Below the pieces are notes generated by a model. That model was given only the letters and a program-made list of their open reading frames with translations. It made no database searches and was not told the DNA's origin. The position numbers were made by a program, and so were the translations under genes. This document shows positions 16,442 through 25,813 of a DNA stretch of 64,000 nucleotides, piece by piece; position 1 is the stretch's first letter, and every line of letters begins with the position of its first letter. The stretch is from JAALKW01 sp963974485 (lineage in GTDB: Bacteria; Pseudomonadota; Gammaproteobacteria; Legionellales; Legionellaceae). The stretch spans positions 186,001 through 250,000 of the forward strand of contig CAXBBS010000001.1 of assembly GCA_963974485.1 (NCBI GenBank), read 5' to 3'.

Positions 16442-17647
16442 ATGATTAGACGATTTTATGAGAAAATAATACAAAATCATATCGATAAATATTCTCAAAT
16501 GATTTTTATTTCTGGCTCTCGACAAGTCGGAAAAACGACCCTTGCTAAAACCTTTCAAACCAACGAGCAGAGTTATTTAAATTGGGATAACATTATTCAT
16601 CGAGAAATTATCTTGGGTGATATTTTCAACTACATAGAAAACAACCTATTAAACATATTAACAAAAACAAAGCCCTGTATTATCTTTGATGAAATCCATA
16701 AATTTAAACACTGGAAAAACTTTATTAAAGGCTTTTATGACCAATACAAAGAAAAACTAACGATTATTGTTACAGGCTCAGCCAAACTTGATGTCTATAA
16801 CAAAGGTGGTGATAGCCTGATGGGGAGGTATTTTAATTATCAAATTTTCCCCCTATCCGTGTATGAGTTATTACAACATCCCTATCAAAAAATTTTAATC
16901 CACCCGCAAAGCGAATTAAATCAAAAAGCTTGGCAAACATTGATCCAACGAGGCGGATATCCCGAGCCTTACCTAAAAAATGACGATGAATTTACAACGC
17001 TCTGGCAAACGTCACGCCGTTCACAATTATTTAGAGAGGAAATAAGAGATTATGCAAACATTCAAAACATCGATCAATTAGAATTATTAGGACAACTTAT
17101 AACGCACCAAACCGGTAGCCAAACAAATTACTCTAATTTAGCAGTAAAAATCAGGGTATCAGAAACAACCGTGAGAAACTGGTTTACACTATTAGAAAAC
17201 ACTTACTTTTGTTTTAATATTTATCCTTGGTCTACCAATATTCATCGATCAATTTTAAAAGCTCCCAAAACCTACCTGTATGACTGGTCATTATGCACGG
17301 ACAAAGGCTCTATGGTAGAAAACCTGGTTGCATTGCATTTATTGAAAGCTATATATTATTGGAATAATACAGGTCAAGGTAATTTTGGTTTGTTTTATTT
17401 AAGAAACAAAGATAAACGAGAAGTTGATTTTTTAGTAACGAAAGAAAATAAACCTTGGTTTTTAGCCGAAGTAAAATCCAGCGCGAAGCAACCCCTCAGT
17501 GATAATCTAAGATTTTTTCAAGAGCAATTAAATGCGCCCCATGCATTCCAACTCGCATTCGATATGGACTACATCGATATGGATTTATTTACTTTAGATA
17601 AAATACATATTGTACCTATCAAAACATTCCTATCTCAATTAATTTAA
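16442..17647 (+). CDS. AAA ATPase with DUF4143 domain
   Basis: This 401-residue protein belongs to the AAA_14/DUF4143 ATPases. It has Walker A GSRQVGKTT (25-33), Walker B CIIFDEIHKF (about 79-88), a GSAKLD sensor region, then a winged-helix-like middle (LAVKIRVSETTVRNWF). The C-terminal domain contains REVDFLV...WFLAEVKSS, which resembles a PD-(D/E)XK nuclease-like fold. The family is very common, often multi-copy and mobile, and its role is unknown. The gene is visibly more AT- and Asn/Lys/Ile-rich than its neighbours, suggesting recent transfer. It ends overlapping the convergent pteridine reductase gene by 9 bases. Confidence 0.88.
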   Translation: MIRRFYEKIIQNHIDKYSQMIFISGSRQVGKTTLAKTFQTNEQSYLNWDNIIHREIILGDIFNYIENNLLNILTKTKPCIIFDEIHKFKHWKNFIKGFYDQYKEKLTIIVTGSAKLDVYNKGGDSLMGRYFNYQIFPLSVYELLQHPYQKILIHPQSELNQKAWQTLIQRGGYPEPYLKNDDEFTTLWQTSRRSQLFREEIRDYANIQNIDQLELLGQLITHQTGSQTNYSNLAVKIRVSETTVRNWFTLLENTYFCFNIYPWSTNIHRSILKAPKTYLYDWSLCTDKGSMVENLVALHLLKAIYYWNNTGQGNFGLFYLRNKDKREVDFLVTKENKPWFLAEVKSSAKQPLSDNLRFFQEQLNAPHAFQLAFDMDYIDMDLFTLDKIHIVPIKTFLSQLI

Positions 17648-18391
17648 ACTCCGTCCGCCATCCACCCGTAGTGTTTGGCCGGTTATAAATTCGTTTAAAA
17701 CTAAACTCAACACTGCCTCAGCAATCCACTTTGGCTCGCCATGTTTTTTTAATAATGTTTTTGAAATAATATTCGCCTGCATGTCAGGGCTTAATGCATT
17801 CTCGCCTTCGGGCCATGCAATCGCTCCAGGCGCCACCGCATTCACACGTATGTTAGGTGCATATTCGCGAGCCAACGCTTCCGTTTGCATTTTAAGCGCT
17901 GCTTTTGTTTGTGAATACACAGCATACTCTGACAAAGGCTTTTCGGCATGAATATCCGTAATATTTATAATAGAGCCTTGATGCTTGGCCAGGCTTGCAT
18001 ACGAAGCCTCACTCAACCACAACGGCGCTTTGACGTTGGTAATCCAAAGCTTATCGCAAACAACCTCATCAACATCTCCCACAGACGTTTTAATAAAACA
18101 TGAGGCGTTATTAACTAATACATCCAAACGCCCTTGCCAATCAATTGCTTGCTTAATCAAGGCAAGCGCCTGGTTTTTTAAACTTAAATCAGCCACCAGA
18201 ACACACGCGCTGTTTGCGCGAAGAAGATTTAATTTTATAGCTAACGCATCGGCCTCTTGTGTAGAATCATGGCAATGAATCACCACGTTAAAGCCAGCTT
18301 GATGCAGGCGTTCTGCAATAGCCGCTCCAATACGTCGCGCCGCCCCAGTTACCAATGCCACCCGAACATCTTGTGTCTTGTCTCGATTCAC
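17639..18391 (-). CDS. Pteridine reductase (FolM/PTR1-type SDR)
   Basis: This 250-residue short-chain dehydrogenase has TGAARRIG (15-22), where the Arg at the position usually held by Gly in other SDRs is the hallmark of pteridine reductases (TGxxxRxG). It also has NNAS, and the catalytic pair in YSQTK near residue 158. Such enzymes reduce dihydro- to tetrahydro-pterins or folates with NADPH. Its divergent neighbours include a PTPS-III-like enzyme, and folE is elsewhere in the window, so a pterin/folate role fits. No ATG competitor exists for the start. Confidence 0.85.
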   Translation of the reverse strand: MNRDKTQDVRVALVTGAARRIGAAIAERLHQAGFNVVIHCHDSTQEADALAIKLNLLRANSACVLVADLSLKNQALALIKQAIDWQGRLDVLVNNASCFIKTSVGDVDEVVCDKLWITNVKAPLWLSEASYASLAKHQGSIINITDIHAEKPLSEYAVYSQTKAALKMQTEALAREYAPNIRVNAVAPGAIAWPEGENALSPDMQANIISKTLLKKHGEPKWIAEAVLSLVLNEFITGQTLRVDGGRSLN

Positions 18392-18428
18392 GGTATTGTC
18401 CTCTTTTTAGCCATCGTTATGGGATAAC

Positions 18429-19553
18429 ATGAGCCCCTTCGACCATTTACGCACACACCTCGACAAGCACGGCGCCATACCGTTTGTCGATTTTATGCAA
18501 CAAGCGCTGTATGCACCTCATTGGGGATATTATACACGATCGCGCTCCCCCCTTGGGGCCTCGGGCGATTTCATCACCGCCCCCGAGCTTACACCGTTGT
18601 TCGGCTACACACTCGCGCAGCAATGCGAACAAGTTTTACCGCATTTAAACCAGCCGATTATATTCGAATTTGGTGCGGGCTCTGGGCAATTATGCATTGA
18701 TATTTTAACACGTCTTGAGCAATTAAATGCCCTACCTGATGCATATCATATTCTCGAAGTCAGTGCGTCGCTGCAAGCCAGACAGCAAGATAATATTCAA
18801 ACCAAAATTCCACATTTAGCGGACCGAGTCCAATGGCTATCCGCATGGCCCGAACAAGCGTTTGAAGGCGTTGTGATTGCGAACGAAGTACTTGATGCGA
18901 TGCCCGTGCATCGCTTTTTAAAAACAGATCAAGGCATATTTGAAAGCATGATCGCGCTTGATGAGCATAACAAACTCATAGAAAATTTTGTGCCGTGCAC
19001 CAATACACACTTAGAAGCTCACGTCGCACGTGTGTTAAAACATGACGTGATGCCTTACGCTTCAGAAGCCAATTTATTGATCGATGGTTGGATTGAAGCC
19101 TGCCATGCCATGCTTGCGCGAGGCGCAGTTTTACTCATAGATTACGGGTTCCCAGAACACGAGTATTATCATCCTTCACGTGCTCAAGGTACGTTGATGT
19201 GCCATCATCAACACAAAGCACATCCTAATCCGTTATTACGCCCCGGTGAAGACGATATAACAGCACACGTAGATTTTACCCACGTTGCCGATGCTGCGTT
19301 AAATGCAGGTTTTGAAGTATCCGGTTATACCAATCAAGCCTCTTTCTTACTCGCGAACGGTTTGTTAAGCTTACTGCAAGAGAATGCGCTGAATAAGCTA
19401 GATGATCTGAACCAAATCAAACAGCAACAAGCCGTAAAACAACTCCTGCAACCGCATGAAATGGGTGAATTATTTAAAGTGATTGCACTCACCAAACAGC
19501 TTGATTTTGGCCTAACCGGCTTTCAACTACACGATAAACGAGCGAGCTTATGA
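18429..19553 (+). CDS. MidA/NDUFAF7-type SAM-dependent methyltransferase
   Basis: This 374-residue protein matches the former DUF185 family. It has FVDFMQQALYAPHWGYYTR, then GDFITAPELTPLFG, the SAM-binding EFGAGSGQL, and later IDYGFPEHEYYHPSRAQGTLMCHHQH. The eukaryotic member NDUFAF7 symmetrically dimethylates an arginine in the complex I subunit NDUFS2 during assembly. The bacterial substrate is not established, although this genome does carry complex I (57718-64000). The stop overlaps the next ATG as ATGA, so it is translated together with the PTPS-like gene. Confidence 0.9.
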   Translation: MSPFDHLRTHLDKHGAIPFVDFMQQALYAPHWGYYTRSRSPLGASGDFITAPELTPLFGYTLAQQCEQVLPHLNQPIIFEFGAGSGQLCIDILTRLEQLNALPDAYHILEVSASLQARQQDNIQTKIPHLADRVQWLSAWPEQAFEGVVIANEVLDAMPVHRFLKTDQGIFESMIALDEHNKLIENFVPCTNTHLEAHVARVLKHDVMPYASEANLLIDGWIEACHAMLARGAVLLIDYGFPEHEYYHPSRAQGTLMCHHQHKAHPNPLLRPGEDDITAHVDFTHVADAALNAGFEVSGYTNQASFLLANGLLSLLQENALNKLDDLNQIKQQQAVKQLLQPHEMGELFKVIALTKQLDFGLTGFQLHDKRASL

Positions 19554-20050
19554 TCCGATACAAAACGACCGTAGAACTCCAGAAACCCTCCATGAATTTT
19601 TCGGCGGGTCACACCACGATATTCTCAGCTACCGATCGCGAGCCTCTTCATGGACATCGTTATGATGTCGCGCTTGCGCTCAGCACCCATATCGAAAAAA
19701 ACGGTCTAACGTTTGATTACCGTTATTACAAAGAAAAAATTCTGGTGTTATGCAAACAACTTCACCAAACGTTCTTAATGCCCATGCACTCGCCTTATTT
19801 AGAATTTTCAGAAAATGATGAATATTACTATTTTAAATTTAATCACAAAACAATGCCGTTCTTAAAAGAAGACGTCACGTTGATGCCGCTCACGAACATT
19901 ACCATTGAAGAACTCTCCCGTTGGTTTGTACAAGAGCTGACTCAAGATACGGCAGCACTCGATAATCATTATATCGATAAGTTAGTTGTTAAAGTTTTTT
20001 CTGCGCCTGGACAATCAGCAAGCCATACCTGGGAACGACACGACAAGTGA
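19550..20050 (+). CDS. 6-pyruvoyl-tetrahydropterin synthase family protein, PTPS-III-like
   Basis: This 166-residue protein has the PTPS/QueD zinc ligands His21 (SAGH), His34 and His36 (HGH). The catalytic Cys of QueD is absent; instead Glu31 precedes the histidines as ExxHGH (EPLHGH). From the literature as I know it, ExxHGH is the mark of PTPS-III enzymes. These cleave dihydroneopterin triphosphate to 6-hydroxymethyl-dihydropterin and so replace FolB in folate synthesis. A pteridine reductase gene two genes upstream supports a folate role over queuosine. It overlaps the methyltransferase gene (ATGA) and priA (GTGA). Confidence 0.82.
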   Translation: MIRYKTTVELQKPSMNFSAGHTTIFSATDREPLHGHRYDVALALSTHIEKNGLTFDYRYYKEKILVLCKQLHQTFLMPMHSPYLEFSENDEYYYFKFNHKTMPFLKEDVTLMPLTNITIEELSRWFVQELTQDTAALDNHYIDKLVVKVFSAPGQSASHTWERHDK

Positions 20051-22014
20051 CGGTTCTACATGTTTGCATTCCTAACACCAAGCGGGATTACTTCGACTAC
20101 CTAGCTCTCCCAGACACGCCCGCCCCTATAGGCGCTCGTGTGTGGGTGTCGTTTAGAAACACGCAAAAACTGGGTGTGGTTGTCGGCCTAGGTACCGCTG
20201 AAGATGCCAAACGCAAGCTTAAATCCATCACCGAAGTGATTGATACAACACCGTTACTCTCTGACGATTTTCTCAAGCTATGTCGCTGGATCAACCGCTA
20301 TTATCATGCTCCCCTGTCTGAAGTGCTGGCCATCGCACTCCCAAAAAAAATTCGAGCGGGGCAAATCATTGAGCCTAAATTACCTAAAATAAATACAAAA
20401 CCGCCGAGCGCGCCACTTATATTAAATCAAGAGCAAACCGTTGCACTTGAAGCTTTAGGCCTGGCTTTAAATCATTACCATGCTTTTGTGTTACATGGTG
20501 TTACCGGTAGCGGTAAAACCGAAGTGTACCTTCAGCTTGCGGCGCGCGTACTCGCCAACAACCAGCAAGTCTTAATTTTAGTCCCTGAAATCGGCTTAAC
20601 ACCTCAGCTTTTTACACGCTTTGAAGGACGCTTTCGTGATCTTATCGTGATGATTCACTCTCATGTATCTGATAAGAAGCGAGCCGAGGCTTGGGAGCTT
20701 GCACGTACCGGTGTCGCCAAAATTGTCATCGGGACACGTACTGCGTTATTTACACCCATGCCTGATTTAGGGCTCATTATTATTGATGAAGAGCACGACG
20801 CCTCACTCAAACAACAAGATGGCGTGCGTTATTCCGCACGTGACGCAGCTTTAATCCGTGCGCATCAACACAAGGTTCCTATTATTTTGGGTTCCGCCAC
20901 CCCAAGCCTCGAAAGCTTACATAACTGCCAACTCAAAAAATACACACGCCTAACACTCACCCAAAAAGCCGAAAGCCAAACCGCGCTTCGTTATAACATC
21001 ATTGATTTACGTCAACAAAAATTAACCCATGGTTTAGCTGAGCCGACGTTAAAAGCAATAAAAAAGCATGTGGACCAAGGTAATCAAGCTTTGGTGTTTA
21101 TTAATCGTCGCGGATTCTCCCCGGTCCTGCTTTGCCATGAATGTGGCTGGATGGCGGACTGTAAAGCGTGTGATAGTCATCTCACCCTTCATCGTCAAAG
21201 CAACCGCTTGATTTGTCATCACTGCGGTTTAAAAATTCCTGTGCCGGTGTATTGTGACACCTGCAAAAGTAAAGATTTGGTTCCTGTGGGTTCGGGTACG
21301 CAGCGCGTACACGAATATTTAAGTAAATATTTTCCTGATGCCCAAGTGGATCGTATTGATCGTGATGAAATTCGACAAAACAAACACCTGCTCGCGATTT
21401 TAGCTAAAATTGAGTCGGGTCAGTCTCAAATTCTTATCGGCACACAGATGCTTGCCAAAGGGCATCATTTTCCCAAACTAACCCTGGTGGTTATTTTAGA
21501 TACCGATGCAGGATTTTATAACCAAGATTTTAGGGCCCTCGAACGCCTAGGCCAGCTGATTACACAAGTTTCAGGTCGTGCGGGGCGCGCCGAGCTTCCA
21601 GGTGAAGTTTTGATTCAAACGCACTTTCCAGATAACGCACTGCTCAATCGCTTGATTCAAAACGGCTACTCAGCCTTTACGGATGCTTTATTACCCCTTC
21701 GAGAGCAAGCAGCCTGGCCGCCTTATCATTACTTAGCCTTACTTCGTGCATCAGGAAAAAATGAAGGCAGTGTCAGGCATTTTTTAGCGATGGTTAAAAA
21801 TCAACTCGCACACATCAACATCATGATTTTAGGCCCGGCTCCCGCCCCACTTGCACGCAAGGCCACCGAATATCATATGCAATTGCTGCTAAAATCAGCC
21901 TCACGCGCACAACTTCATCAAGCATTAGCATTTATTCAGCATACCTATCCATCGCACGCCAAACAAAATGGTGTGCGGTGGGCAATGGATGTCGATCCGA
22001 TTGATTTAGCCTAA
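20047..22014 (+). CDS. priA: Primosomal protein N' (PriA helicase)
   Basis: PriA reloads the replisome at stalled forks. The 655 residues include the N-terminal 3'-DNA-end-binding domain and Walker A GVTGSGKTEVY (about 150). The DEEH box is near 250. A paired zinc-binding region follows, with Cys-x2-Cys motifs: CHECGWMADCKAC, CHHCG and CDTCKS. The helicase C domain carries GTQMLAKGHHFP and SGRAGRA. The protein is shorter than E. coli PriA (732) but all motifs are present. The start is GTG 20047, overlapping the previous TGA as GTGA. The 3' end overlaps a convergent hypothetical gene by 9 bases. Confidence 0.95.
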   Translation: MTVLHVCIPNTKRDYFDYLALPDTPAPIGARVWVSFRNTQKLGVVVGLGTAEDAKRKLKSITEVIDTTPLLSDDFLKLCRWINRYYHAPLSEVLAIALPKKIRAGQIIEPKLPKINTKPPSAPLILNQEQTVALEALGLALNHYHAFVLHGVTGSGKTEVYLQLAARVLANNQQVLILVPEIGLTPQLFTRFEGRFRDLIVMIHSHVSDKKRAEAWELARTGVAKIVIGTRTALFTPMPDLGLIIIDEEHDASLKQQDGVRYSARDAALIRAHQHKVPIILGSATPSLESLHNCQLKKYTRLTLTQKAESQTALRYNIIDLRQQKLTHGLAEPTLKAIKKHVDQGNQALVFINRRGFSPVLLCHECGWMADCKACDSHLTLHRQSNRLICHHCGLKIPVPVYCDTCKSKDLVPVGSGTQRVHEYLSKYFPDAQVDRIDRDEIRQNKHLLAILAKIESGQSQILIGTQMLAKGHHFPKLTLVVILDTDAGFYNQDFRALERLGQLITQVSGRAGRAELPGEVLIQTHFPDNALLNRLIQNGYSAFTDALLPLREQAAWPPYHYLALLRASGKNEGSVRHFLAMVKNQLAHINIMILGPAPAPLARKATEYHMQLLLKSASRAQLHQALAFIQHTYPSHAKQNGVRWAMDVDPIDLA

Positions 22015-22914
22015 AACAGGCGGCATCGTTAATCCAGCTTCTGCTCGCATCAAAGGATCTTCGATTTTTTCTTTGAATAAACTTAAGATATGAAGCGATT
22101 GTGTTGAGCGCGGCTTAAACCAACCATCTACGTAAGCCTGTGTTCCAGAATCATCCAAATATCGATTAGGGTATGTGAGCACCATCATCACATAGCCTAT
22201 GCATTGATTCAGCATATCCAATGCTGCATTCAGCGTTGCGTTATCTCGATGCTCCGCAAGAATAGCTAGATTATTTTCTGTATAAACCGCTGAAAGGCTG
22301 CTTTGAATTGCTTGTAATGATGCTTCGATATCATCTGAACCAACCAACAGCTTACGCGCATCATCAGCTGCTTTTACGATTTCAAGAACAACAGTGTAAG
22401 CTCTTGCATATTTCTTATCCTTTTGATTCCAAGGTTCCGCTTCTACTTTCTTTTCGAGATCCTTCAATTTATGTAACACGGGCAGCAATAAGGTATCGAT
22501 ATATTGAAGCAATAGTATTTTTGGCATAAGGACGTCCATGGCGTACTGCGCAGTAACCATCTGTTTGTCGATTACCGTGTTAATTAACATACCACCGACC
22601 GTATCCATATTGGTTCTAATCGGCGTATTGAATACGTCATGATCGGGATGCTCAGATTCAATTGCAAGTTTCAGTTCTAATAGATTTTTCAATAACTCAC
22701 GTTGATTCCGACTTTCTTGACGGGTAAATGTCAGTTGAGGCCTTAACTTAGCCACAGCTTCCATAAAAAAACCGTTATGATGGGCGCTTTTTTCCTGATT
22801 ATGTTCCTGAGAAAATATAAGTGCCTTAAAAAATATTGGTCTAATTTCTTTGAGCAATTGTTCAAATTTAGTCACGCTCAAATTAAGTTCTTGTTGTGGT
22901 GTAAGTATTGGCAT
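22006..22914 (-). CDS. Hypothetical helical protein
   Basis: I do not recognise this 302-residue protein. It is soluble and helix-rich, with no signal peptide, membrane segment or obvious catalytic motif. I chose ATG 22914 (MPILTPQQELN) rather than the longer frame because a purine-rich TAGGG lies upstream and the extra N-terminal residues overlap the promoter region. About 40 bases upstream lies TGGTACAAT, an extended -10 motif that is repeated upstream of the 431-residue unknown at 55863-57158. It could be a structural or secreted protein of the accessory set; no function is claimed. Confidence 0.7.
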   Translation of the reverse strand: MPILTPQQELNLSVTKFEQLLKEIRPIFFKALIFSQEHNQEKSAHHNGFFMEAVAKLRPQLTFTRQESRNQRELLKNLLELKLAIESEHPDHDVFNTPIRTNMDTVGGMLINTVIDKQMVTAQYAMDVLMPKILLLQYIDTLLLPVLHKLKDLEKKVEAEPWNQKDKKYARAYTVVLEIVKAADDARKLLVGSDDIEASLQAIQSSLSAVYTENNLAILAEHRDNATLNAALDMLNQCIGYVMMVLTYPNRYLDDSGTQAYVDGWFKPRSTQSLHILSLFKEKIEDPLMRAEAGLTMPPVLG

Positions 22915-22950
22915 CGATTGCCCTATAAAACGCAAGATAAGATAGGTTGA

Positions 22951-22961
22951 ATTGTACCACA
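22951..22961 (-). promoter_or_regulatory. Extended -10 element shared with another unknown gene
   Basis: On the minus strand this reads TGTGGTACAAT, that is TGG followed by the -10 hexamer TACAAT, 37 bases before ATG 22914. The identical 11-mer occurs at 57197-57207, 39 bases before the ATG of another unknown gene. No strong -35 is visible in either. Confidence 0.4.
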
Positions 22962-23110
22962 CACGACACCATAAAAAAAACAAATCGGCGCCATTAAATC
23001 CAAAATGACGCAATTAACACCTGTAAATTTAAAAAATTTCACACCCAAAATAAAGAACAAAGGCCAAATGATGAACTACCAAATAACATGCCATCCCCAT
23101 CAGGGTAAAT

Positions 23111-23431
23111 TCACGTCATCAATAAACGCTCAACAACACGACCATCGATGAGATGGGTTTGAATAATTTCATCAATATCAGCATAAGATGCATAGCTATA
23201 CCACGTATTATCAGGATAAATCACAAGACCTGGGCCGAGTTTACAGCGCCCTAAGCAACCCGATTGCGTCATCCGCACTTTACCCGGACCATGCAAATTC
23301 AATGCAGCCAAACGTGACTTCATGTAATCAAAAAAAGGCTCCCCACCTGTGTTGGCACAGCAGGTTTTTCCGGGGGCTTTTTGGTTAGCGCATATAAAAA
23401 CATGATGCGAGTAAAATGGCGTCGTCATCAC
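23111..23431 (-). CDS. (2Fe-2S) ferredoxin-like protein, thioredoxin fold
   Basis: This 106-residue protein belongs to the thioredoxin-like 2Fe-2S ferredoxins related to NuoE. It begins HHVFICANQKAPGKTCC (Cys14, Cys24, Cys25), and ends its cluster site with SGCLGRCKLGP (Cys59, Cys63), followed by VIYPDNTWY. Such proteins carry one 2Fe-2S cluster; their partners are usually unknown. The ATG overlaps the pheT stop as ATGA, so it is translationally coupled to phenylalanyl-tRNA synthetase. In many gammaproteobacteria this position is held by ihfA, which is absent here. Confidence 0.88.
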   Translation of the reverse strand: MMTTPFYSHHVFICANQKAPGKTCCANTGGEPFFDYMKSRLAALNLHGPGKVRMTQSGCLGRCKLGPGLVIYPDNTWYSYASYADIDEIIQTHLIDGRVVERLLMT

Positions 23432-25797
23432 ACACCGTCTCGTACGTGAACACCAAGCTCGTGTTCCAGCGCTGCCATCACGCTATCCATCAAGGGTGTT
23501 ACGTCTTGGTCGGTCAAGGTTCGACGCTCATCTTGAAGAATCAAAGCAACCCCTAAGCTTTTTTTGCCGTCAGGAATCGACGCGCCAGTGTAGTGATCAA
23601 ACACATGAAAGGCTTTTAATAACTCAGCGCTTTTCGAGCGAACAACGGCTTCAATTTGAGACGCAGATACCGCGCTATCCACCAACAAAGATAAATCACG
23701 TTGCACCTGCGGATATTTTGAAATCGCGCGATACAAAGCGGGTCGTGTTACTTCAAACGCATCAAGTTTGATTTCAAATAACAACACTTCTGTATCTAAA
23801 CCCAAGACATCGGCCAATGCCGGATGCAAGGCACCCATCCAACCAACGGCACGTTTTCCCATCATAATACGTGCAGATTTCCCAGGATGCAGAGCACTCA
23901 AGGCTTCAGGAACAAACGTAAGATCAGCACATAACGCTTCAACAGTACCTTTGAGATCATAAAAATCATAATCACGTGTGGATTCAGCCCAATTGAGTGC
24001 TCCTGTCTCGCCGGTCATCAATCCTGCAAGCATCGCGCGCTCTTCAAGCTTCTCACCCTGCATATCAAACACAACGCCGGTTTCGAAACATTTCATAGCG
24101 CCCTGCTGGCGAGAAACATTACGCAATAACGCAGAGATTAAACCCGGCCAAAGCCCAACACGCATAGCCGAAAGCTCAGAGGAAAGTGGATTAACCAGAG
24201 TCTTTGTGACCGCATCAGGATAAAAAGCTTCTTGCACGGCTGGATCAATAAAGCTGTACGTAATCACCTCGTGATAACCACGCGCACTTAACGCACGTGA
24301 GACCGCACGACTTTGACGATGAAACGGGCTTAACGTGCCCGCTTGTAATGTACCCACCGTTGGCTCAGGCTCAAGGTGGTCATAACCATACAAGCGTGCA
24401 ATTTCTTCTACTAAATCAACATCTAAATGCAAATCAAAACGATATGACGGTACGGTAACGTGCCATAAAGCATTTGTCGCATCCACTGTCATGCCGAGCG
24501 CTTCGAGCATGGTTTTCATACGCGACTTAGGCACAACCAAGCCTGTTAAGCCTTGAACTCGCGTTGGATTAAATGCAATAGACGGTGTCGACATATAATT
24601 TTTAGCATGCACCCAGGTCACAGGCCCGGCGTTGCCGCCTGATATTTCGAGCAATAAGCCCGTTGCACGCTCAAGCATCAAAGGATGCAAAGCCGGGTCT
24701 ACCCCACGCTCATACCGCTGGGAGGCATCTGTGCACAGACCATAGGTTCGCGCAACACCTGCAATTAATTTTGGCGTAAAATAAGCACTTTCTAACACCA
24801 CATCTGTCGTATGCTCATCAACCGAGCTATCTAAGCCGCCCATGATGCCGGCCATAGCTAGCGGCTTATGCTCATCAGCAATCAATAATACACCGGCTTC
24901 AAGTGTGATTTCTTGGCCATCTAACAACTTAAGTTTTTCACCAGATTCACTCATACGAACCTGAATCTGTCCCGAAATTTTCTGTGCATCAAACGCATGC
25001 ATGGGCTGACCGAATTCAAGCATGACATATTGCGTCACATCAACCACCGGACGCAGAGGCCGAATGCCTGCACGACGCAAGCGCTCTTTCATCCAAAGTG
25101 GCGTGACCGCCGAACTATTTACACCACGAATTAAGCGCACAGCATAACCCTGACATGCATCGTTTGCTTCTGCTTGAATCTTCACTGAACATACTTCATC
25201 AATGCTTGGGTTCTGTACCGCAACTTCGGGCGTCTTGAGCGCGCATTGATTGAGCGCCGCAACTTCGCGAGCAATACCGCGCATACTAAAACAATCCGCG
25301 CGATTAGGTGTGAGTTCAACCGTTAAGACCTGATCATCTAATTGCAAATAGGTCTCAATGGCTTCGCCAACAGGCGCATCATCGGGAAGCTCTAAAATAC
25401 CCTCTGAATTGGCTTCAAGCCCTAACTCAACCGATGAGCAAATCATGCCTTCTGAAAGCTCACCACGTAATTCGGTTTTCTGAATAGATATATCACCCGG
25501 CAATAATGCACCTGGGATTGCAACGGCGACTTTCAGATCGGCCCGTACGTTGGATGCACCACATACAATTTGAAGCGGAGCGTTAAGCCCTGCATCCACC
25601 TCACAAATCGTAAGTTTATTAGCCTGTGGGTGAGGGCGTGCTGCACGCACAAAACCCACGACAACCTGCTTAAAATCACCTGAGACAGGACTCACCTCGT
25701 CCACCTCAAGTCCGGCCATGGTTAACTGCGCTGCTAATTCAGCTCCCGCGACGGGGGCATTGACCCATTCACGTAGCCAGGATTCGCTCACTTTCAT
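23428..25797 (-). CDS. pheT: Phenylalanyl-tRNA synthetase beta subunit
   Basis: This 789-residue protein has the bacterial PheT architecture. An N-terminal EMAP-type tRNA-binding domain comes first (VVVGFVRAARPHPQANKLTICEVD, about 44-67). The B3/B4 editing domain and B5 follow, with a class II-like core (ALSARGYHEVITYSF) after them. The C-terminal anticodon-binding FDX-ACB domain includes SKYPQVQRDLSLLVD. It pairs with PheS as an alpha2-beta2 enzyme charging tRNA-Phe. It lies 16 bases after pheS in the conserved infC-rpmI-rplT-pheST order and is coupled to the ferredoxin gene downstream. Confidence 0.97.
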   Translation of the reverse strand: MKVSESWLREWVNAPVAGAELAAQLTMAGLEVDEVSPVSGDFKQVVVGFVRAARPHPQANKLTICEVDAGLNAPLQIVCGASNVRADLKVAVAIPGALLPGDISIQKTELRGELSEGMICSSVELGLEANSEGILELPDDAPVGEAIETYLQLDDQVLTVELTPNRADCFSMRGIAREVAALNQCALKTPEVAVQNPSIDEVCSVKIQAEANDACQGYAVRLIRGVNSSAVTPLWMKERLRRAGIRPLRPVVDVTQYVMLEFGQPMHAFDAQKISGQIQVRMSESGEKLKLLDGQEITLEAGVLLIADEHKPLAMAGIMGGLDSSVDEHTTDVVLESAYFTPKLIAGVARTYGLCTDASQRYERGVDPALHPLMLERATGLLLEISGGNAGPVTWVHAKNYMSTPSIAFNPTRVQGLTGLVVPKSRMKTMLEALGMTVDATNALWHVTVPSYRFDLHLDVDLVEEIARLYGYDHLEPEPTVGTLQAGTLSPFHRQSRAVSRALSARGYHEVITYSFIDPAVQEAFYPDAVTKTLVNPLSSELSAMRVGLWPGLISALLRNVSRQQGAMKCFETGVVFDMQGEKLEERAMLAGLMTGETGALNWAESTRDYDFYDLKGTVEALCADLTFVPEALSALHPGKSARIMMGKRAVGWMGALHPALADVLGLDTEVLLFEIKLDAFEVTRPALYRAISKYPQVQRDLSLLVDSAVSASQIEAVVRSKSAELLKAFHVFDHYTGASIPDGKKSLGVALILQDERRTLTDQDVTPLMDSVMAALEHELGVHVRDGV

Positions 25798-25813
25798 TGG
25801 AGTATCCTAAAAC

